From NCBI GenBank assembly GCA_027483245.1, contig JAIXVB010000444.1, positions 1 to 39,109 on the forward strand: a stretch of DNA of 39,109 nt. The letters run 5' to 3'. The stretch comes from Verrucomicrobiaceae bacterium (GTDB taxonomy: Bacteria > Verrucomicrobiota > Verrucomicrobiia > Verrucomicrobiales > Verrucomicrobiaceae). Positions 1-8,225 of this stretch are shown here, in pieces. How positions within the stretch are numbered: position 1 is the first letter of the stretch; the number at the start of each line of letters is the position of its first letter. Made by a program: the position numbers and the translations under genes. The notes below the pieces were generated by a model. It was not told the origin of the DNA. It searched no databases and was given only the letters and a program-made list of their open reading frames with translations.

Positions 1-16
1 CCGAACACTGAAGCCC

Positions 17-484
17 ATGGCCTCCATCACCTCCCAAGAACTCGCCGCGCATCAACTCTGGCTCGACACCTCGGGAGCCGAAGGAACACGACTGGATGAA
101 ACCGGTCTCGATCTCTCCGGGGCCAACCTCGCGGGGTTGAATCTGGCCAAGGGACAATTTGTCGGCACCGTATTTGATGGAGCGGACTTGACCGGCACGG
201 ATCTGTCGGGGGCGGATTTCAGTGGAGCTACTTTTCGCCAAGCCACCCTTGTTCGTGCCAATCTCACCGGAGCTGATCTCGCTGGAGTCACGCTCAGTCA
301 GGCGAATCTCAGCCAAGCCAAGGTCTGTGGGGCCGATCTCTCAGGCGCGCGGCTGGACGGCTGCAATCTCAGCGGCGCTGATTTCACCGATGCCGATCTC
401 ATCGCAGCGAATCTCACCGGAGCTGCTCAAGAGGGCATCATCCTCACCGGGGCCAAGCTCAACGACACACAAGGCTTAGTTTAA
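17..484 (+). CDS. Pentapeptide-repeat protein
   Basis: A 155-residue protein. From about residue 30 onward it is almost entirely consecutive A(D/N)LxG-type pentapeptides (for example LSGADFSGATF and ANLTGADLAGV), the signature of a right-handed quadrilateral beta-helix. The first 25 or so residues (SQELAAHQLWLDTSGAEG) form a short helical cap seen in many such proteins. There is no signal peptide or membrane segment, so it is probably cytosolic. Pentapeptide proteins have varied roles (gyrase protection, scaffolding), and nothing here indicates which. The reading frame is open upstream to the window edge, so an N-terminal extension cannot be excluded, but the cap suggests the ATG at 17 is the start. 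It converges with the minus-strand lptF/G gene across a repeat-filled gap. Confidence 0.85.
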   Translation: MASITSQELAAHQLWLDTSGAEGTRLDETGLDLSGANLAGLNLAKGQFVGTVFDGADLTGTDLSGADFSGATFRQATLVRANLTGADLAGVTLSQANLSQAKVCGADLSGARLDGCNLSGADFTDADLIAANLTGAAQEGIILTGAKLNDTQGLV

Positions 485-554
485 GGAAGTCCTGATCAAG
501 CTAGTCTCCGAGTGGTGTCACGATGTGACCTCCACTTTGACTTCGAGGCTTCAC

Positions 555-765
555 CACAGGATTGACAAGATGGGCAGGATTCACAGGATTTTTAAGATCT
601 GTAAATCTTGTTCGCGGCTGCTTGAGTTCGTAGTTCGGTCCCGCGTGCTGCGGGACCGTCTGGGACCGTGATGAGCAAGCTGAAGCCTGGATTCACAGGA
701 CTATTCAGAGCCGTAAATCCTGTCCCATCCTGTGAATCCTGTATCGTTGGGTAGAGGCAGAGACA
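555..765. repeat. Dispersed hairpin element A, copy 1 (tandem/partial), filling the 485-786 gap
   Basis: This fills most of the 302-nt gene-free gap between two convergent genes. The core CAGGATTCACAGGAT (575-589) has its exact reverse complement at 727-741. A second half-copy has GGATTCACAGGA (689-700) pairing perfectly over 12 bp with TCCTGTGAATCC (728-739). The order of motifs (ACAGGATT, ACAAGA, GGGCAGGATTCACAGGATTTTT, GTAAATCCTGT, GTGAATCCTGTAT, GAGACAG) matches 33614-33715, so this is a dispersed repeat and not a one-off terminator. Copy 1 appears rearranged: a degenerate left half (555-610), then about 80 nt containing another hairpin, then a complete hairpin. No ORF here is credible. 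Confidence 0.75.
636..658. other. Perfect 9-bp hairpin inside repeat element A
   Basis: CGGTCCCGC and GCGGGACCG are exact reverse complements separated by GTGCT. There is no T-run on either side, so it is a poor intrinsic terminator, although it lies between two convergent genes. Its shape (GC-rich stem, short loop) resembles the hairpins at 31795 and 34942 but its sequence differs. Confidence 0.6.
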
Positions 766-786
766 GTCCGACCTCACGCTCCAGTT

Positions 787-1917
787 TTATCGACGGCTCA
801 GGCGTGAGAACAGCCAGCCGCCCAGGCCGAGAAAGAGCACATTGGGCAGCCACATGATCAGGTGTGGGTAGGCGGAGGGCTGATCATTGAGGGTGTCTGC
901 CAGGATGATGAAAACCAGATACACCGTGGCAGTGATCAGACTCAGGGCAAAGCCAGTGGATGTCTCGCGGCGCTGAGCGGTGACCCCGAGTGGGATGCCG
1001 ACCAGGGCAAAGGTGAAGCAGGCCAGGGAGAAGGAGTAACGTTTGCTCAGCTCGGTCAGGGATCGGGAATGCTCCTCGGCATCTTGACGCCGCCCAGACA
1101 CGCTGTCGATCCATGAGCGCGACTCACCCCACAGAGTCGAAGTGGATTTCATGCTAGCGTTTACCCGCACCGTGTCCTGCTGGAGACGGGACAGGGGAAA
1201 CAAAATCGCAGTCTGTCCCGCATTCACGAACTCGATCTTATCCACCGTTTTGTCGGCCTTGTAGGTGATGTTTTCGATCTGCGCGCCTTTCAAATGCATC
1301 AGGAAGTCCAGAACCCCTGGCTGAGTCTCCAACGTCGCTTCATCCGCATGGATCACACGTCGGGGCAGGCGCCCTTCGAGCTCGATGATCTCCAAGTCAC
1401 GGAGGGTATTGCCATCGCGTTTTCCAGTGTGGATGCGGAAGCCTGGCACCTTGTCCAGCACACGTCCTTCTTGAAAAAGAGAGGCGGGATTGTCCAGGGC
1501 CACCTGGAAGAACATGCGTTTGATCCGGTCCTTGGCCATGGGGGAGACGCTGACATTCACCCAATAACACACGCTCGAAAGCCCCAGGGCCAAGACAAAC
1601 ACGGAGGCGCAGATGCGGCTCATCGACCAGCCCGTCATCCGCAGGGAAACCAGTTCATTGTCGGCGGATAACCGACCAAAGACCAGCAGGATGGCGGTCA
1701 AAAAAGCCCAGGGAATGGTGAATATCAGGGAGAAGGGGATGATGAGCGCCACGAACTCCAAAATGAATCCCAGGGGCAACTGGGTGTCTCCCAGCAGCTC
1801 ATCGAGCTTTTTGTAAACGTTGCCCAAAACCATCACCCCACTGAGCAGCAGCACACCCATGAGGGTGGCGGAGAGGACTTGGCGTCCGAGGTAGCGGTCG
1901 AAGATGCGGAGAACCAT
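787..1917 (-). CDS. LptF/LptG family permease (YjgP/YjgQ), LPS export
   Basis: A 376-residue inner-membrane protein, matching the LptF/LptG size. Hydrophobic segments near residues 14-32 and 48-80 and around 100-120 are followed by a soluble, beta-rich periplasmic region (about 125-290), then three C-terminal membrane segments (starting YSFSLACFTFALVGIPLG, TGFALSLITATVYLVF and LIMWLPNVLFLGLGGW). This is the LptF/G arrangement. In the family two such subunits with LptB2 move lipopolysaccharide out of the inner membrane to LptC. Only one subunit is here, so its partner must be elsewhere. Whether this is F or G cannot be decided from the sequence alone. It is transcribed alone on the minus strand; the sigma-factor gene lies 76 nt upstream in the same orientation. 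Confidence 0.9.
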   Translation of the reverse strand: MVLRIFDRYLGRQVLSATLMGVLLLSGVMVLGNVYKKLDELLGDTQLPLGFILEFVALIIPFSLIFTIPWAFLTAILLVFGRLSADNELVSLRMTGWSMSRICASVFVLALGLSSVCYWVNVSVSPMAKDRIKRMFFQVALDNPASLFQEGRVLDKVPGFRIHTGKRDGNTLRDLEIIELEGRLPRRVIHADEATLETQPGVLDFLMHLKGAQIENITYKADKTVDKIEFVNAGQTAILFPLSRLQQDTVRVNASMKSTSTLWGESRSWIDSVSGRRQDAEEHSRSLTELSKRYSFSLACFTFALVGIPLGVTAQRRETSTGFALSLITATVYLVFIILADTLNDQPSAYPHLIMWLPNVLFLGLGGWLFSRLSRR

Positions 1918-1993
1918 GGGCCGCGCAGACTAGCGGAGTCTGGGCTGGGCTCAAATCGGAAACTCAAGGTCAGGAGATTTCGTCAGCCGGAGG

Positions 1994-2734
1994 CTAACTC
2001 CGCAGCGCGGCTTGCAGGGCGGTCAGCTCTTCATCAATCTCGACCTCGCTTGGAGCATTCAACGTGCCGGCGATCTGTTGGCGCAGTACATCGCGGAATT
2101 TGCGACGCAGTCGGCTGATGGTCTGGCGGACGGCTTCGACGGAGAGGCCAAGATTCTGCGCGGCGGTTTCCGTGCTGGCCGAGGCGGTGGCTTCAGGATC
2201 AAGAAAGGGCGCGATGGCTTCAAACAGCGCGCTGCGACCCTCTTTGGCCTCGGATTGCCGCAGGGTATCGAGGGCACTCCTCAGCACATGCAGCGCCCAG
2301 CTGCGTTCGAAGAGGGTTTCGGGCGTCACGGGGTCCGCAGGTTCGTGCAGGTAACGTTCTTCGGCGTTGAGCAGATCGAGGGAGACGATCTCCTGGTGAC
2401 CGCCGCGTTTTTGGGCGCGCTTGCGATCTTCCACGTCGCTGATGTAGCGCTGGAACACGGTGAGCAGAAAGGTGCGCAGCCGCCCGAGTTCGCGGTTGGC
2501 GTGGGTGAGCGGGTTTTGTTCGACGAGATAGATGAAGAAGCCCTGAGTAAGATCCTCCGCATCATGCGTGCTATGGCCAATGCGGCGGGCGAAGGCATAC
2601 AGGGGATACCAATAGTCACGGCAGATGTCCGCCAGCGCCTTTTGCCTGGCATCGGCATCGTTGGCCTGGCAGAGCTGCAATACCGCTGTCCAGCAGGTGA
2701 TGGGAAACTGGGGCTGCGCGTTTGGCAAAGGCAT
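1994..2734 (-). CDS. ECF-like RNA polymerase sigma factor
   Basis: A 246-residue sigma-70-family protein. Region 2 is visible around residues 35-100 (DYWYPLYAFARRIG, DAEDLTQGFFIYL, then RLRTFLLTVFQRYISD). Region 4 with a helix-turn-helix is at about 190-220 (AAQNLGLSVEAVRQTISRLRRKFRDVL). The family directs RNA polymerase to specific promoters. It is somewhat longer than a minimal ECF sigma. No anti-sigma gene is adjacent. Instead it is divergent from a large Ser/Thr kinase, a pairing known from Planctomycetota and Verrucomicrobiota, where the kinase is thought to control the sigma factor. That link is inference here. Confidence 0.9.
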   Translation of the reverse strand: MPLPNAQPQFPITCWTAVLQLCQANDADARQKALADICRDYWYPLYAFARRIGHSTHDAEDLTQGFFIYLVEQNPLTHANRELGRLRTFLLTVFQRYISDVEDRKRAQKRGGHQEIVSLDLLNAEERYLHEPADPVTPETLFERSWALHVLRSALDTLRQSEAKEGRSALFEAIAPFLDPEATASASTETAAQNLGLSVEAVRQTISRLRRKFRDVLRQQIAGTLNAPSEVEIDEELTALQAALRS

Positions 2735-2831
2735 CGAAGCGAAGGCAAGCGCCCCCGACCCAGCCTGTCAATTGGCATCACTCATGCGTTGCATTCGAAG
2801 TGAACTTCGGCTGATGATCGGCACGTTCTCC
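2735..2831. promoter_or_regulatory. Divergent sigma/kinase intergenic region with palindrome
   Basis: About 97 nt separate the sigma-factor ATG (minus) from the preferred kinase ATG (plus). It holds a near-perfect palindrome, CGAAGT-GA-ACTTCG (2796-2809), 22 nt before the ATG at 2832. It could be an operator for both genes or a leader hairpin. If the kinase instead starts at the in-frame ATG at 2784, the palindrome would be coding. I see no convincing -35/-10 pair. Confidence 0.4.
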
Positions 2832-5800
2832 ATGACGGCACATTCTCCCAACATTCCAGATGCGCCACAGGGCACCGAGTCGGCCACGCGCCTGCTCGGG
2901 TTGGGCTTTCGCACGTTGGGGGTGGAGATGCTGGAAGGTCATGCCGCAGGTGAGCACGCGGGCGCGGTGATTGGGCGCTATGAATTGATCGAGCCTCTCG
3001 GGGAAGGAGGATTCGGCGTGGTGTGGCGGGCGCAGCAGCATGCGCCGATCCAGCGGGAGGTCGCGCTTAAAGTCATCAAACCAGGGCTGGACAGTCGTGA
3101 TGTGATCGTGCGCTTCGAGACGGAGCGACAGGCGCTGGCTTTGATGGATCACCCCAACATCGCTGCGGTGCTGGATGCAGGAACCACGGCCGATGGACGG
3201 CCCTATTTCGTCATGGAACTGGTGCAGGGGCTGCCGATCACGGACTACTGCGATGAGCGGAGGCTAAGCCTGCGCGAACGGCTGGCCTTGTTCATTCCGG
3301 TCTGTCACGCGGTTCAGCACGCGCATCAGAAGGCAGTGCTGCATCGCGATATAAAGCCCTCGAATCTCCTCGTGGCGGAGTTTGATGGCAAGCCGGTGCC
3401 AAAGGTCATCGACTTCGGCATCGCGAAGGCGCTTGGCCCGGCGGCTGAAGCGCTAACGGCGGCACGGTTTGGACAGACAGCGATTGGCACCATCGTCGGC
3501 ACGCCGCAATACATGAGTCCAGGTCAAGCGCGCAACTGCCCAGACGTGGACACGCGAAGTGATGTGTATTCGCTCGGCGTGGTGCTGTGTGAGCTACTCA
3601 CAGGGCAAACTCAACTGCCTGCGGACGTGAGGGATTTCGAGGAGGCTTTGCGCTGGGTGCGTGAGGCGGATTCGGTGAAGCCTAGCTCGTTGGTGCATCG
3701 TGTCACCGAGTCAGTGGCCCATGCGGCCAGAAACCGGGGCATCGAGCCTGCGCGCTTTGGCCGAGAACTGCGCGGGGAGCTGGATTGGATCACGCTGAAG
3801 GCTTTGGAGAAGGACCGCAATCGCCGCTACGACACGGCCACGGCACTGGCTCGTGATTTGCAGCGGTATCTGGATCAGCAAACGGTCAGTGCAGTCGCAC
3901 CGACGTGGCATTATCAATTCGGCAAATTTGCGCGTCGTCACCGAGTTGGGCTCATGGCAGCGGTTTTAATTACGGCGGCCTTGGTGACGGGCACGATTGT
4001 CAGTCTGTGGCAGGCGAACCGTGCGGAAAGAAGCCGTGCGGAGGCGGAGAGCCACTACACGCAGGCTCGCGAGGCGGTGGAAAAGTATCTCGCCAAGGTG
4101 TCCGATCATCCGCGCCTGAAGTCCGCTGACTTCACCGACCTGCAGCGCGAGTTGCTGGAAACCGCGCTGCCCTTTTATGAGCGGATGAGTCATTACCAGG
4201 GCGACGATCCGAAGCTCAACGCCGATCGCGGCTGGGCGGTGTGGCAACTGGCAAAGATCTATCAAGCCACTGGGCAGTCGGAGAAAGCCGAGGCCGCCTG
4301 CCTGGATGCAATCAAGCACCAGGAAGCTCAGGTAGCAGCGGCTCCTGACAACCTCACTTTGCAGAAGGACCTGGGCTTTCAGTATTGTGAGCTCGGCTAT
4401 GTGCAAAGGACACGCAGAAAGCATGACGAATGTCTCGTAAACTACGAGAAGGCGGTGAGCATCCAGGAGGGACTGGTCGTGCGTGCTCCAGGCAATGCTG
4501 ATTTTCAGCACAGCCTTGGCATGGTGATGACCAATCACGCCATCACGCTCGATCTGATGAATCGGCGTGAAGATTCTCAGCGTGTGTATCTACGTGCAGG
4601 AACCATCCTCAATGAGCTGGTGCGTAGGCACCCCAACCAGACGGATTATTGGGGCAGCCTCGGCAACTGCGTCAGCTCGCTGGGGGCGCTGCATTCCAAG
4701 ACGGGTCACTGGAGGGAGGCGGAGTTTGCCCTGAGGCAAGCGGTCGAGTGTCTTGAGCTGACGATCGTCGGCAGTCCGCAGAACCGGCTTTACCGAAACA
4801 TGCTGGGTGTCACCCTGTGCAACCTGGGAGGCGCGCTCATCAATCTCAAGAGACATGAAGAAGCTGAAACCCACCTGCGGCGTGGTCTGGACATGCAGCA
4901 GCGACTGGTGGCTGAGTTCCCCTCCATCCCCAACTATCGCATCACGCTGATGGACACCCAGAAGGCCTTGAGCATCGCCCTCTTCCGGCTGGGCAAACAG
5001 AAGGAGTCCGATGCCTTGCAGGAAGAGAGCACACAGGCACTGAAGCAGCTTGCCGCTGCCCATCCCGACCCGAAAAAACATGCCGAGGATGTCACCCAAA
5101 TCTATGCATTGAAGGCAGCACGGGCTTTTGAGCGGGAGGAATGGGGCATCGCACGCGACCTATACCAGCGTCTCACGGAGGCTAGTGAAAGCAGTGAACC
5201 ACACTTGCGGTTATGCCAGATCGCGCTGACGACCAAGGACCACGCGAGCGCTGTGAGGCACGCCGCTGAATATGCGCGACGCGCTCCGGCCTCATGGCAG
5301 AACTATGATTTTATAGCGCAGCGATTGTGGGAGGCACTGGAGCTGATTCGAACGAATGAGAAGCTGGAGAACGATCAACGTGAGACGGCTGCGTCAGAAT
5401 GCGCGGAGCAGCTCGTGCATTGCCTGCAAAAATATGTGTCCGTTGGCGGCACTGGCGTCGCGTTCTTTAATGAGGGCGAGCAGGTAGCATGGCTGCGTGG
5501 ACGGGAGGATTTCCAGGCTCTGTTAAAAGCCAAGCCGGCACTGCCAAATCAATCACCGACGAACTTTTACTTCGACTACCAGTTCGACAATCCGGGGCCG
5601 CGCGTTTGGGTCCGAGACGAGTTGGTGTGGAAAGAGACCTCGCCAGGAGGTGAGAGCAATACATTCACAGTGATGGGATCGCTTATTGTGGACGGCGTTC
5701 ACGGATCGCAGTTGGAGAAATTAGGGAGTCGTCGGCTCACCGTGTTCGTGCCCGACCTGGGAACTGCGTCTCCGATGATCCTGAAGATGAGGAAATCCGA

Positions 5801-5843
5801 CGGCACCTGGACGCGGATCAGTGAGATGAAGGACGTGAAGTGA
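2832..5843 (+). CDS. Transmembrane Ser/Thr protein kinase with TPR-like C-terminal region
   Basis: About 1003 residues from ATG 2832; the in-frame ATGs at 2784 and 2814 are alternatives, and the longer ORF from 2625 runs into the divergent sigma gene. The kinase domain (about 49-350) shows the glycine loop GEGGFGVV, lysine in VALKVIKP (about 80), HRDIKPSN (171-178), DFG (194-196) and GTPQYMSP. A membrane helix (about 372-393) divides it from a large extracytoplasmic region rich in tetratricopeptide-like helix pairs (about 410-890) and a final, probably beta-rich segment of about 95 residues of unknown type. Oddity: the usual SPEQA (APE-motif Glu) is SPGQA here, codon ggt. The HRD, DFG and catalytic Lys remain, so activity is still plausible. 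It probably acts with the divergent sigma factor. Confidence 0.92.
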   Translation: MTAHSPNIPDAPQGTESATRLLGLGFRTLGVEMLEGHAAGEHAGAVIGRYELIEPLGEGGFGVVWRAQQHAPIQREVALKVIKPGLDSRDVIVRFETERQALALMDHPNIAAVLDAGTTADGRPYFVMELVQGLPITDYCDERRLSLRERLALFIPVCHAVQHAHQKAVLHRDIKPSNLLVAEFDGKPVPKVIDFGIAKALGPAAEALTAARFGQTAIGTIVGTPQYMSPGQARNCPDVDTRSDVYSLGVVLCELLTGQTQLPADVRDFEEALRWVREADSVKPSSLVHRVTESVAHAARNRGIEPARFGRELRGELDWITLKALEKDRNRRYDTATALARDLQRYLDQQTVSAVAPTWHYQFGKFARRHRVGLMAAVLITAALVTGTIVSLWQANRAERSRAEAESHYTQAREAVEKYLAKVSDHPRLKSADFTDLQRELLETALPFYERMSHYQGDDPKLNADRGWAVWQLAKIYQATGQSEKAEAACLDAIKHQEAQVAAAPDNLTLQKDLGFQYCELGYVQRTRRKHDECLVNYEKAVSIQEGLVVRAPGNADFQHSLGMVMTNHAITLDLMNRREDSQRVYLRAGTILNELVRRHPNQTDYWGSLGNCVSSLGALHSKTGHWREAEFALRQAVECLELTIVGSPQNRLYRNMLGVTLCNLGGALINLKRHEEAETHLRRGLDMQQRLVAEFPSIPNYRITLMDTQKALSIALFRLGKQKESDALQEESTQALKQLAAAHPDPKKHAEDVTQIYALKAARAFEREEWGIARDLYQRLTEASESSEPHLRLCQIALTTKDHASAVRHAAEYARRAPASWQNYDFIAQRLWEALELIRTNEKLENDQRETAASECAEQLVHCLQKYVSVGGTGVAFFNEGEQVAWLRGREDFQALLKAKPALPNQSPTNFYFDYQFDNPGPRVWVRDELVWKETSPGGESNTFTVMGSLIVDGVHGSQLEKLGSRRLTVFVPDLGTASPMILKMRKSDGTWTRISEMKDVK

Positions 5844-5854
5844 GGGCGCACGGG

Positions 5855-5877
5855 CGTGACCAAACTTTTTTGTCACG
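5855..5877. other. Inverted repeat just after the kinase gene
   Basis: CGTGAC (5855-5860) and GTCACG (5872-5877) are exact reverse complements around an 11-nt centre containing a run of six or more T. It begins 12 nt after the kinase stop and ends 23 nt before the next inverted repeat. The T-run lies in the loop and not after the stem, so it is not a classical terminator. It may be an operator half-site pair for the downstream hydrolase. Confidence 0.4.
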
Positions 5878-5900
5878 TCAGCATCGTTGAATCCCAAGGA

Positions 5901-5925
5901 AGTGAGTGAAACCCATTCACTCACT
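5901..5925 (+). promoter_or_regulatory. Perfect 10-bp inverted repeat between SD-like sequence and ATG
   Basis: AGTGAGTGAA (5901-5910) and TTCACTCACT (5916-5925) are exact reverse complements with a 5-nt loop, ACCCA. Directly upstream is AAGGA (5896-5900). Directly downstream is CGCG, then ATG at 5930. If the RNA hairpin forms, the AAGGA sits about four unpaired nucleotides from the ATG. Unfolded, the same AAGGA serves the in-frame GTG at 5906. The repeat could equally be a DNA operator. Confidence 0.6.
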
Positions 5926-5929
5926 CGCG

Positions 5930-6760
5930 ATGAATACGATTACCACACAGGACGGAACGCAAATCTACTTCAAGGACTGGGGCCCAAAATCAGGACCGGT
6001 CGTCACTTTTAGCCACGGCTGGCCACTCAGTGCCGATGCCTGGGAAGCGCAGATGTTTTTCCTCGCCTCACAGGGCTATCGCTGCATCGCCCATGATCGC
6101 CGCGGTCATGGTAGGTCGAGTCAGCCATGGGCAGGCAATCACATGGACCAGTATGCCGATGATCTGGCTGAACTGCTTGAGAAGCTCGACCTGAAAGAGG
6201 TGGTCATGATTGGCCATTCGACAGGCGGTGGTGAGGTGGCGCGCTACATCGGGCGCCATGGCACAGCGCGTGTCTCTAAAGCCGTGCTGATGGGTGCGGT
6301 GCCACCAATCATGGTGAAGACGGAAGCGAATCCCGGCGGTCTGCCTTTGGAGGTCTTCGATGGCTTTCGCGCTGCGTATCTGGCAGATCGCTCACAGTTC
6401 TTTCTCGATGTCGCCAGCGGACCGTTCTTTGGCTTCAATCGTCCAGGGGCCAAAGTCTCGCAGGGGCTGATTCAGTCCTGGTGGATGCAGGGCATGATGT
6501 CCGGGCACAAGAACGCCTATGATTGCATCAAGGCCTTCTCGGAAACGGACTTCACCGAGGATCTGAAGAAGTTCGATGTGCCCACGCTCATCATTCATGG
6601 CGATGACGATCAGATCGTTCCCATCGGTGCCTCGGCCTTGCTCTCTGCCAAGCTCGTCCCTAACGCCACTTTGAAGATCTACTCCGGCGGCACACACAGC
6701 CTCGGCGACACCAGTAAGGAACAGCTCAATGCTGATCTGCTGGCCTTCATTCAATCCTGA
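5930..6760 (+). CDS. Alpha/beta hydrolase, non-heme chloroperoxidase (perhydrolase) type
   Basis: A 276-residue alpha/beta-fold enzyme close to cofactor-free haloperoxidases and aryl esterases. The N-terminus [18 protein letters not shown] is typical of the group. The catalytic triad is visible: nucleophile Ser in GHSTGG (about 97), Asp in HGDDDQIVP (about 227) and His in GTHSLG (about 256). These enzymes hydrolyse esters and, with acetate and peroxide, form peracids that halogenate; the natural substrate is unknown. The start is ambiguous. The ATG at 5930 fits the family, but a GTG at 5906 (adding eight residues) has the better Shine-Dalgarno spacing. It is the first gene of a tight plus-strand series with an azoreductase 35 nt downstream. 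Confidence 0.88.
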   Translation: MNTITTQDGTQIYFKDWGPKSGPVVTFSHGWPLSADAWEAQMFFLASQGYRCIAHDRRGHGRSSQPWAGNHMDQYADDLAELLEKLDLKEVVMIGHSTGGGEVARYIGRHGTARVSKAVLMGAVPPIMVKTEANPGGLPLEVFDGFRAAYLADRSQFFLDVASGPFFGFNRPGAKVSQGLIQSWWMQGMMSGHKNAYDCIKAFSETDFTEDLKKFDVPTLIIHGDDDQIVPIGASALLSAKLVPNATLKIYSGGTHSLGDTSKEQLNADLLAFIQS

Positions 6761-6795
6761 TTTCTCCCCCCAAACCTAACTCACATTGCAACATC

Positions 6796-7425
6796 ATGGC
6801 CAAGCTCCTGCATCTCCAATCCTCACCCCGCAGTGACCGATCTGCCTCCATCGCGGTGGCCAATCATTTCATCGAATCTTATCTCGCGGCGCATCCTGCC
6901 GACACGGTGGAAACATTCGACCTTTGGCATGCAAAGCTGCCCGAGTTCGACGGCGCGACGCTGGATGCCAAGTATGCCATCATGAACGGTCTTCCTCACA
7001 GCGCGGAGCAGCTCGCCGCTTGGCAGGCCGTGGTGGCCATCGCAGATCATTTCAAATCAGCTGATAAAGTGCTCATCTCACTGCCGATGTGGAACTTCGG
7101 CATCCCCTACAAGCTGAAGCATTACATCGACCTTCTCGCCCAACCCGGCCTCACCTTCAGCTTCACGCCCGAGGAGGGCTACAAGGGCTTGGTCACTGGC
7201 AAACCTGTGGCCGTGATTTATGCTCGCGGGGGTGCTTATGCGCCCGGCACTGGCGCCGAGGGGTATGATCAGCAGAGCGTTTATTTGAAACTGGTCCTGG
7301 GCTTCATCGGCTTCACCAACATTCAAGAGATCTTCGTCGAGCCGACCCTCGCCGGTCCCACGGCCAAGGACGAAGCCGTGGCCACTGCCTCAGGTGCTGT
7401 CAGCAAGCTCGCCGTCTCCTTTTAA
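6796..7425 (+). CDS. azoR: FMN-dependent NADH-azoreductase / quinone reductase
   Basis: A 209-residue flavodoxin-fold protein, close to the E. coli AzoR size of about 200. The N-terminal LLHLQSSPRSDRSAS matches the FMN phosphate-binding loop, and PMWNFGIPYKLKHYIDLLAQPGLTF is the family's flavin-binding and dimer segment. ARGGAY follows at about residue 150. Members are cytosolic dimers that reduce azo dyes but probably act mainly as two-electron quinone reductases in thiol or electrophile stress. It lies between a haloperoxidase-type hydrolase and an SDR, supporting a detoxification role. No clear Shine-Dalgarno is seen. Confidence 0.92.
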   Translation: MAKLLHLQSSPRSDRSASIAVANHFIESYLAAHPADTVETFDLWHAKLPEFDGATLDAKYAIMNGLPHSAEQLAAWQAVVAIADHFKSADKVLISLPMWNFGIPYKLKHYIDLLAQPGLTFSFTPEEGYKGLVTGKPVAVIYARGGAYAPGTGAEGYDQQSVYLKLVLGFIGFTNIQEIFVEPTLAGPTAKDEAVATASGAVSKLAVSF

Positions 7426-7442
7426 TCGCCCCCACCTTGTTC

Positions 7443-8198
7443 ATGAGCACTGTCCCATCACCACTCCTCGGCAAAGTTGCCGTCGTCACCGGAGCCTCCA
7501 AAGGCATCGGTGCCTCCATTGCCAAACACCTCGCCGCCGCAGGTGCGTCAGTCGTCGTCAACTATGCCTCCAGCCGTGCGGGTGCCGATCAAGTCGTCTC
7601 TGCGATTCTCAGCGTCGGTGGCAGGGCGGTGGCGGTTCAAGCCGATGTCGCCAAGCAGGCTGACATCGAACGGTTGTTCGCTGAAACGAAAGCGGCTTTC
7701 GGGCAGCTCGACATCCTGGTGAACAACGCGGGCATCTACGATGGCGAACCGCTCGGTCAGATCACCGAGGAGAGCTTTCATCGGCATTTCAATCTGAATG
7801 TCCTCGGCCTCATCCTGACCACTCAGGAGGCATTGAAATCGTTTGGTCCCGAAGGTGGCAGCATCGTCAACATCAGCTCCATCGTCAGCACCCTCTCGCC
7901 TGCCACCACAGCTGTTTACAATGCCACCAAGGCAGCAGTGGATAATCTCACGCGCACCTTTGCCAAAGAACTCGGCGCGCGAAAAATCCGCGTCAATGCG
8001 GTCAACCCTGGCCCGATTGAAACCGAGGGCACGCATTCAGCGGGCATGGTCGGCCCCTTCCAAGCTTTCGCGGCCATCACCCCACTCGGACGCATCGGGC
8101 AGCCGGACGATATCGCCCCAGCGGTGGTGTTTTTTGCCTCCCCCGCTTCAGGCTGGATCACAGGTGAGACGCTCTATGTCACCGGCGGTCTGCGCTGA
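7443..8198 (+). CDS. Short-chain dehydrogenase/reductase (SDR), classical type
   Basis: A 251-residue Rossmann-fold oxidoreductase. The cofactor loop TGASKGIG is at about 16-23, NNAG at 94-97, the catalytic Ser in NISS (about 145-146), and Tyr-x3-Lys as YNATK (159-163). The C-terminal sequence WITGETLYVTGG is typical of FabG-like SDRs. The asparagine at the end of the second beta-strand (VVVNYASSRAGAD) suggests NADP(H) preference, an inference. The substrate is unknown. The ORF track uses a TTG at 7437; the ATG at 7443 is better. It follows azoR by 17 nt, so probably the same transcript. Confidence 0.9.
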   Translation: MSTVPSPLLGKVAVVTGASKGIGASIAKHLAAAGASVVVNYASSRAGADQVVSAILSVGGRAVAVQADVAKQADIERLFAETKAAFGQLDILVNNAGIYDGEPLGQITEESFHRHFNLNVLGLILTTQEALKSFGPEGGSIVNISSIVSTLSPATTAVYNATKAAVDNLTRTFAKELGARKIRVNAVNPGPIETEGTHSAGMVGPFQAFAAITPLGRIGQPDDIAPAVVFFASPASGWITGETLYVTGGLR

Positions 8199-8225
8199 TC
8201 CGTAAACCGACTGTTCTCTCCCGCC

